This document shows positions 56,530-64,000 of a stretch of 64,000 nt of DNA, in pieces. The position numbers and the translations under genes were made by a program. The notes under the pieces are model-generated. The model worked only from the letters and a program-made list of their open reading frames with translations. It did no database searches and was not told the origin of the DNA. The DNA is from Rallus limicola (lineage: Eukaryota; Chordata; Aves; Gruiformes; Rallidae). Where the stretch lies: NCBI GenBank assembly GCA_022605955.1, contig JAKCOZ010000015.1:6081287-6145286 (forward strand), in the 5' to 3' direction. The stretch's first letter is position 1, and the number at the start of each line of letters is the position of its first letter.

Positions 56530-57110
56530 GCATCTGCAGCCCAGAAGGCCAACAGCATCCTGGGCTGCACCAAAAGGAATGCAGCCAGCACATCGAGAGA
56601 GGTGATGCTGTCCTCCTGTTCTCTTCTCATGAGACCTCATCTGGAGTACTGTGTCTAGCTTTGGAAAACTCAACACAAAAAAGACATGGGCCTGTTGGAG
56701 CATGTCCTGGGGAGGGCCACAAATATCTGAGAGAGTTGGGCTTGTTCAGCTTGGAGAAGGCTCTTATAGTGGCCTTATAGCCACCTTCCAGTATCTGAAA
56801 GGTGCCTGTAAGAAAGCTGGGAAAGAAATGCTCCCATGGTCATGTAGAGATAGGACGAGGGTAATGGATTTAAACTAGAAAAGTGAGATTTAGGCTGGAT
56901 ATTAGGAAAAAATTCTTCAATATGAAGGTGGTGGATCACTGGAACTGGTTGTCCAGAGAAGTGGTGGAGGCCTCATCCATGGAAACAGTCAAGGGCAGCT
57001 CGATGAGGCTCTGAGAAACCTGATCTAGCGAATATGTCCCCACTTACTGCTGGGACTAGATGACCTCTAAAGGTCCCTTCCGACCTAATGCATTCTATGA
57101 TTCTATCATA
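56530..57110 (+). mobile_element. CR1 LINE 3' fragment
   Basis: Starts near CTGCAGCCCAGAAGGCCAAC with 'agcatcctgggctgcacc', continues with 'ctcatctggagtactgtgtc' and 'ttcttcaatatgaaggtggtggatcactggaactggttg', and ends at 'cttccgacctaatgcattctatgattctat'. Plus-oriented CR1 ORF2 C-terminal region with several frame-breaking changes. The 5' limit may lie further upstream. Confidence 0.92.
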
Positions 57111-59924
57111 ATATGTCTCTAATTGGCATGTTTCACTTTAGCCTATTGTAAAAGCTCCTGCTGAACAATTTATTCTGAAGCTTTTAGGGGAAAAAAAAAA
57201 AAAATATCCATCTAATACAGGGGTGTTGTCCATCAAGAATCTGAACATGTTTTCAAAGAAAAAAGCCCAGGACAGGCAGACTGCAGATAGCCTGCTCACA
57301 AGGGAAGAAAGAGTGTCACCAATACCAGGAGTTCCACAATGGCTGACACAGTATCTGGGGATTTTCACAAAGTTCAGGCTTCTGAAGTCAGGGCTCTAAT
57401 AAAAACAAATCTAACTGGGAACAAGGTTTAGCTTCAGGCCAGTGACGTGGAGCGAGTTTGAAAATTTAATCTGAGCATATCTTGATGGCTTAAACACAGG
57501 AATAAGTAAAACAGTATTATCATTTTAATAAGAATTTCAGGGTTGATTCTCAAGTCACATCATTAACGCTTGGAGCTGGAAACTGTTAAGCTATTTTTTA
57601 TACGCTATTCATATGAAGATGAAGATTTATATATCGCTGCTGTCTCGCTCAAACTATTACAGAAAGGAAACCTGAATGTACCCTGAAAAGCACCTTTCAA
57701 AGACCTAATACTTTCATGGTTCACTACTGTGCTTTGAGACAATTAGCTCATGCTAACAGTTCCAGCTCTTCATAAATCTCAGCACAATGAAGTCTGCTGA
57801 CAGCATAATTTTGGGGCCTGGTTTCCTACTGATGACATCTCCTTTCTGACTCTATTGCCTACCTGAGATGCCTGCTTAATTGCTGATGTACTGCTTTCTG
57901 TTCTGTGGCTCTGTCATATTAATTCATCTCTGTTACCTCCTGTGTCACCCTGTGCTTACTGTCGCAGAGATCTGATCTCAGGTCTGGCATACCTTCTTAA
58001 AAATCCAGGAGTTCTGATTGGGTTTCCTTCATTACCTTTCCCCATTCATTACATTTTCTTGCAGCCCTAGGTTCTGCATGCAGCCAAAGCAGCCTTACTG
58101 CTTTTACTGTCACATCATGGGCAGGTTTCTGCTCTCACAACTGTCCATTGCACACTGAGATAGGTAGAAGCCAGTAGCAGAGAGTTTATCCCAAAGTACT
58201 ACTGGCACTACACACACCGCGCTGCAAGACTGAAAACATGGGCAGCCTCTTGCCTTGCCAGTCAACTCCTAAATAACATAAGAGCAAACTCTGGAGGATC
58301 GCACAGTCTCTGATCAAATTTAAAATAGATTGCTGTGATAAATACTGGAGGCAGTGATGGGACTTTAAATCATCAAACCATTAAAGCACTCTAAAAATAA
58401 CCAACCACAGCTTGCAGCCGCTTGATTTCAGTTTATAGTTTAAATAATTGAGGGTTCCAAATATTTCCAGGTTGCACTTTTGAATTCCTGCTTTTTGCAC
58501 TACTGTAGCTCTTGTGACATTCACACCAGAAGGAACACTACCCATCTCTCATTTATCTAAAGGCCAGTGAAAGGAGTGCTTCGCTTCAGATGTTTAAAGC
58601 TGCAGAAGTCATGGCATGTTCCATAGCAGTCAGAGATTTTTGGGAAAGTGGGCAGGGAAAAGGGACTCTTACATTCTCTGCCAGCTGCCTTTTCTTACCA
58701 GCAGTGCAATGGCTCAGCTTTGCAGTGGCAAGAACTGGGCTTTGAATATGTGACCCAACAGACTTTTGAATTCTGCTTAAATGGCCCCAGCAGTTTGAAG
58801 GGAAGAGAATCAGTAGTCAAAATGCATGCCTACAGCTCAGAACATGCGGGCTGTTGTTCCATACAAATCTTCTGAGTACTAAGACACACCAACATTAACA
58901 AGGCACAGTAGCAACTGAGTTAGCAGTGAATAAGGCATGATGCAAGTGTGCACGTGAATAAAATTAACTTCCTCAGTTCATAGTCTACCTCCCTAGTACT
59001 GCAAACCATCAACTGATCCTACTAAGAAAACCATTTTACCTCATTTACAGAAGTTCCACCATTTTTAGATCAGTTTCTCCACTACTCCCTTTTTATTAGA
59101 TAAACAAAATCTTTAAACAGCCCCTCTCTCCAGGACCACCAAGGACCCAGAACTACAGTGCTAGTCATAAGAAAGGAGATGCCAGGCAGACAGTACAGAA
59201 TGCCAGCAAAGAATTTGGATGCAACAGATGGAATACAATGCATTCCAAAGGCTTTGCATGCCCTATGTTGCAAATGCTGCATCCTACAGATACTGCTTTG
59301 TATTCTCTTTAGCAACAGGGTCTGGCTTTCGGCAGCACTTTGCTTATTCCCAGAGGTTTTCCATGCTAGCATGTCTCTCATCTGTCATAATCAGAGAGTA
59401 GAACTTGCTCATCTCTGTTGTCTGCCCTTGGAGAAGAATGGCAGCGACAGCCTCATCAGGGATTCAGCTGAAAAAATGAACTCTCTCTTATCAGCATTCT
59501 TGACAGTTACTGATAAGCTGTCTTGTTCCCCTTGTTGTCTACAGCGCAGGTCTTAATTTTGGATTATTTTTCCCTGTACTATCCAGTAGAAAACAGAACT
59601 TTCTGAGCTTTCAGTTATGCTTTTTGGCACCATGCTGGCGCACTTGCATTTTGTCTCTCCAATTATTAGGTGACTACTGTAGAAATCAGAACTTTCTAGA
59701 AAGGAAATAATCTTCTTCCTTCAGCTAACTTGTTCATGCCAATAGTTAGACTCTCAGGGACCTCCTTCTTCCCTGAATAGGAATCACAAGGCAATTAAAA
59801 TCTGTTTTAACTGGCAATAAAGGAATTATATGCAGTGGAACACATAGGGTGGAGAAAAATTACTGTGAAGGCCTCTGTCCCAGATGGAAACTGATCCAAG
59901 AACACAACACTATGTCACATACTT
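57111..59924. other. Intergenic, nothing recognised
   Basis: 2.8 kb between two plus-oriented CR1 fragments. A 132-codon frame at 59158-59556 has no recognisable family. No other feature is seen. Confidence 0.75.
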
Positions 59925-61195
59925 CACATGGAGATGGACTAGTTACCTGGAAGCTGGCAAATGTTTTCCCAATTTTCCAGAAGGGTAAGAAGGAAGACCC
60001 TGGCCTGTCAGTCTCACTTCAGCACCTAGTAAAATTACAGAGAAGGTTATTCTGGTAACTGTAAAAATCCTTGAGAGACAGCACAGTCATTGGTCACAGC
60101 CAGCATGGACACACAAGGGGAAATTCCTGCTTAATCAGCTTGATTTCCTTTTATGACTAGGTCAGCCATCTGTCAACCAAGGGAAGCCAGTAGACGTGGG
60201 TTTTTTTCAGATTTAACCAAAGCTTTTGATGCTCTCACAGTAGCCTTCCAGCACACATCTAGAAAAGTCACTAATATGTTGGGTGAACAATTCATCTGTG
60301 GGTCAGGCTCAAGGAGTTGGAACAAATGAGGTTACATCCGGCTGGCAACCAGTCACCAGTGGGGCTCCTGTGGGCCTGCTTTTAGGGATTTTTTTTTAAA
60401 TTATCTGGATGCTGGAATTAAATGTACATTAAGTTTGCTGATGATACTAAGTTAGGAAGTGCTACAGGTTCCCTCAAGGGTAGAGGGGCCTTACAGAGAA
60501 ATCTGGATAGACTAGAGAGCTGGGTTTTCCCAATTCTGGTTAAACATACAACCTAGGGGGACAAGAGACTGGAGAAGAGCCTCACAGAAAGATGTCTGTG
60601 GGTTTGGCTTGATGACAAGTTGAATATGAGTCAGCAGTGAGCTGTGGTAGCCAAAAGGGCCATGTTCTGGGGTGCATCAAGCACAGCATCATTATCTGGC
60701 TGAGGCACTCTACACTGCACTGGTGTGGCCCCAGGTCAAATGCTATGTGCATGTTTGGCTGCCTCAATAGAAGGCCATCAGACTATTAGAGTGTGTGCAG
60801 AGGAGGGTGACCAAGATGATGAAAAGCCTGGAGGGCAAGATTCACAAGGAGCAGCTGAAGTCACTTGTTTGGTTGAGCCTGGAGAAGAAAAGGCTGAAGA
60901 GAAGGTGGCAGCAGAATCTCCAACTTCCTCAAAGGGAGTTGCTGTCTTCTCTCTAGTGACCAGCAACAGGACATGAGGAAATGGAATGAAGCTCTGTCAG
61001 AGGAAGTTCAGACTGGACATTAGGAAAAGGTTCTTCACTAAGAGGACAGTCAGTCACTGGAACAGGCTCCTTTGGGAAGCAGTCATAGCCCTAGGCCTGT
61101 CCAAGCTCATGGAACATCTACACAATGCTCTTAGTCATATGGGGTTTTTAGCAAGGAGTGGGGAGTTGGACTATGATGTTCTGTGAATCTATGAT
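59925..61195 (+). mobile_element. Longest CR1 LINE copy in window (about 1.3 kb, decayed)
   Basis: Recognisable CR1 ORF2-derived text in order: 'ctggaagctggcaaatg' and 'ccaattttccagaaggg', a 'cagccagcatggacacac' block, 'agatttaaccaaagcttttgatgctctcaca' (the reverse-transcriptase region that normally encodes the DxxKAFD motif), 'gtttgctgatgatactaag' (the F/YADD-like active-site region), 'gacaagttgaatatgagtcagcagtg', and the 3' end 'gttctgtgaatctatgattca'. Many stops and indels show an old, inactive copy. Confidence 0.9.
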
Positions 61196-64000
61196 TCATT
61201 CCTTGCAAAAAGGCAAACACTTGGGTAGATCACAGTGAACTGTGATTGTACTGTGCACAGCATTATGAATGCACCTACCCAGAAAGTTCTCAGATTTGAG
61301 CTTTGCCACAATGACTATACAGACTACTTGTGTCATCGGTTGTCAAGCAAAGGCCTCAGTTTTGTTTCCAGTATTTTCTGAACTCTTTCTTTAAGACAGT
61401 CCTACAATTAAGTGCCAGCTAGAGCAGCCTTCCCTCTTTAAGTACACCTTTCAGCAGAGATGCTTTTCCACACTTCAGCAATTCCACCACTTCTACCTCT
61501 TTCAACTTAGGCAATACCAAAGCCATTAATTCTCTATTTTTTCTTGAAATACAGCACAGCATATCTGTTGCAACATTCAAGTCAGAACATTCCCCTAGAG
61601 TACTATACCCATCATTGTCCTATACCTTCCCAATTTATTATCATCATTCCACCAACTCTGCTCTCCCCTTTGCGTGCATAACTCATACTAATGTAACATG
61701 TCACATCGCACAGCCCTGGTTCTGCATGCTTAGTGTCCACCCAAGTAAGAAATGTACCAAAGAGGCACTGAATCAGGACACAGCTGCAGGGCCAACACAG
61801 AGATGTGTTTCAAATCCACCATTCTGTCAGAGATTGAAGAAACATCAAGGAGATGGCTCACATTAACAGCAACGGACAAGCCATTTTTTATCGGCTCCTT
61901 CAGCCATCCATCACTGGGCTGTTGTGTGATAACTAAATCAAAACTGATCCTACCCAGATTTGGCACCCTCTGAATTATTATAATCTCTCACATGTGCAAA
62001 TTGTACATAGAACATCAAGTGGTGGGGCTGGAATTTTTCTTTTTTAAAGGTGAGGGTGAATAAACACAGCCTCAGAGCATGGTTGTAATGAGAGTACAGG
62101 CAAATGTGACTTTGCCTTCAGCTGCACCTGCCCTGATGTATTCCAAAAATACCTTGATTTGATGAGTTATTTCCCAAAAGCTTTGCCCCAAGCAAAAACA
62201 GTCTTCCAAGAACTCCAAATTCTGACAGGAACTCCTAGAAATTACATCTTCAGAAGCTCTCCTTCTGGGCGTACTGGTGAGGGGATGACATCTGGCCCAT
62301 AAGCAAGAGTGAGACCAGGATAGTGAGGAACTTCTTTTCTTCTACAGACCGAGTAAGCTGCTACAGCAGGCAAAAGGACTGAAATACATGATTTTCTTCT
62401 TCATTTTCTTCCTCACTCCACCTTTTATTCCTTAAAAATTCAAGCTGTCATTCATGTAATGCTTACATCTGTGCAAACATCTTTGCTAATTACTTAAGTT
62501 ATTAGTGTGTAAACAGAGCCCATTAGAACTACAAACAGTAGCAGCCTACCAGTGCTGTGTCAAGCACTGAGATAATCCACTTCAGAAGAGGCTGATTAAC
62601 AGAAAATAGACTTGGTTTTGGAGACCAGTAAATCACAGACTGGTTGTTTTGCTTATTGCCTCACTCAAGATACCACAAAACATTCAAACAATTAGAAAAT
62701 ATGACATGAACCTGCTGAATGATGTCTACTTTTGTGGTGTCTCACAGTTTTAATCACCAAAGAATGCAACAGGGATTTCTGTATGATAATGTGGGCCTCA
62801 TGCAGAGTCTGCTGGAACAGATTCACTTCAGAATCAAATATTCACTGCCCGGGTGGATTGAAACAGGTATGTCTTGTCCAAGGGGAATTTCAGACTCTGC
62901 AAATATAAAACATATAAAATTAACATATACATTGTAGCAAGATTCTTCAAAGCAACTGGAGCACCAATCTCTGTCAGGAAAAGAGGAAAAGCAAGCACGC
63001 ACAAAAATGTATTACCCAGAGGATGGTTTAATACAGTGTGCAAGGATGGGAACTCTGTCTCTATCCATAACTGTTACATGGAGATGAAAATGAAGAAAAA
63101 TCTTTCTGAAGGACAAATTTGTTGCAAGACTAATCCTTCCTGAAAGTCTTTCCCGGTCATTTTCTGGGTCCTATTTCCTTCTCTTCTACAGCAAATCTGC
63201 CCCAAAAGCAGCACTTTTTGAGAGGATATGATGTTTCTAAGAGCTGTATTTTACTTACAGAAGATCAGAAGTAGTTATGCATCCTTGAAAATGTGACTCT
63301 TGTTTGGATACAGGGGATTTGTTTCCATGTCTATATTCACAACGGCAGCATAACTGCCCTGTGATCAAAAGCAGGCCCCATCTCAACCCTGAGGGGCTCA
63401 AGTGCTTACCTGGAAAAAGACCAAGTTGTGATTTTTTTGCCTGCCTGTGTGAAAAATATTATGGTTTCATCCTTTTTTAAAATGTGCCTGTTAAAAACAG
63501 TCTCCAGAAACAATGTGTACAGTTTTTCCCAGTGAAAAGCTAAACAGATGTGTCAGAGAAAATTACTCTATGGGAGGAACCATTTCCCACTCCAGGAAGT
63601 CACCCTGATGGGTAAGGCCTCAGCCATACTGGCAAAGCTGCTTAATACCATTTGTGCATTTACTTGCAATGAGTGATGTGACTCACTTCGGTGCAGTTAA
63701 AAGAGAAATGAATGGGCTGGAGAAATATTATACTTGGAAAATAAAACTGAACAGTTTTTATGGATGGAAGCTGCACATTAATTTGCCATCAGGTCTCCAC
63801 AAATGAAAAGAGCAAATTCAACACCACAGAAGAGTTCCCCTAGAACTTTCTTCAGTGCAAATAACAGGGTGTTGATTTTCAAAGGTGTTTGCTCTTTTGC
63901 TTCTGAGGGAGGACTCACCGTAGCAAGGGCAGTGAAAGGAAGTGTAGGTGCATTGAGGAGGCTGTTCAAGCCCAGATGCTGCTGCTGTCACTTCTTAGGG
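61196..64000. other. Intergenic, nothing recognised to window end
   Basis: 2.8 kb with scattered frames under 90 codons. No domain, RNA gene or repeat family is supported. Confidence 0.75.

Noticed and set aside
18300..64000. HRH1 coding exon on the downstream side
   Set aside because: The expected gene neighbour has one large coding exon of nearly 500 codons; no frame of that size exists on either strand here.

Overview
The window is vertebrate nuclear DNA, almost certainly from a bird. It contains the 3' three-quarters of one split protein-coding gene and is otherwise intronic or intergenic. The bird assignment rests on eight CR1-type LINE fragments with the avian 3' signature (tandem ATTCTGTG-like octamers, or the reverse-complement 'GGTTGGAAGGGACCT' block), on the absence of Alu- or L1-like repeats, and on compact introns (12 coding exons in 15 kb). 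The species cannot be settled from the sequence alone.

Left part (1-18,300, + strand): 12 consecutive coding exons of SLC6A1, the sodium- and chloride-dependent GABA transporter GAT-1. They run from the glycine equivalent to human residue 124 to the stop codon at 15905-15907. All introns are GT-AG, every junction keeps frame, and the 475 complete codons equal the length of human residues 125-599 as I recall that protein. The N-terminal ~123 residues (TM1, TM2 and the cytoplasmic N-tail) lie upstream of the window. A long 3' UTR follows, with a terminal AATAAA at 18270-18275. It carries a diverged internal tandem duplication of about 0.55 kb period.

Right part (about 18,300-64,000): no exon or complete gene could be supported. 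It is intergenic sequence, presumably on the side of HRH1 if the vertebrate gene order SLC6A11-SLC6A1-HRH1-ATG7 holds. No HRH1-sized reading frame is present. The stretch holds seven of the CR1 fragments (22.8, 33.1, 34.5, 38.4, 43.1, 56.5 and 59.9-61.2 kb), small microsatellites, two compact CpG-dense patches (28.1 kb and 51.8-52.1 kb) that look like candidate regulatory elements, and a striking near-perfect hairpin at 53.73-53.80 kb.

I found no novel multi-gene system. The observations most worth checking are the duplicated SLC6A1 3' UTR block, a Phe-to-Cys change in the conserved SWFYG motif of TM10, a CR1 insertion ending about 40 bp from a splice acceptor, the hairpin, and the two CpG-dense patches.
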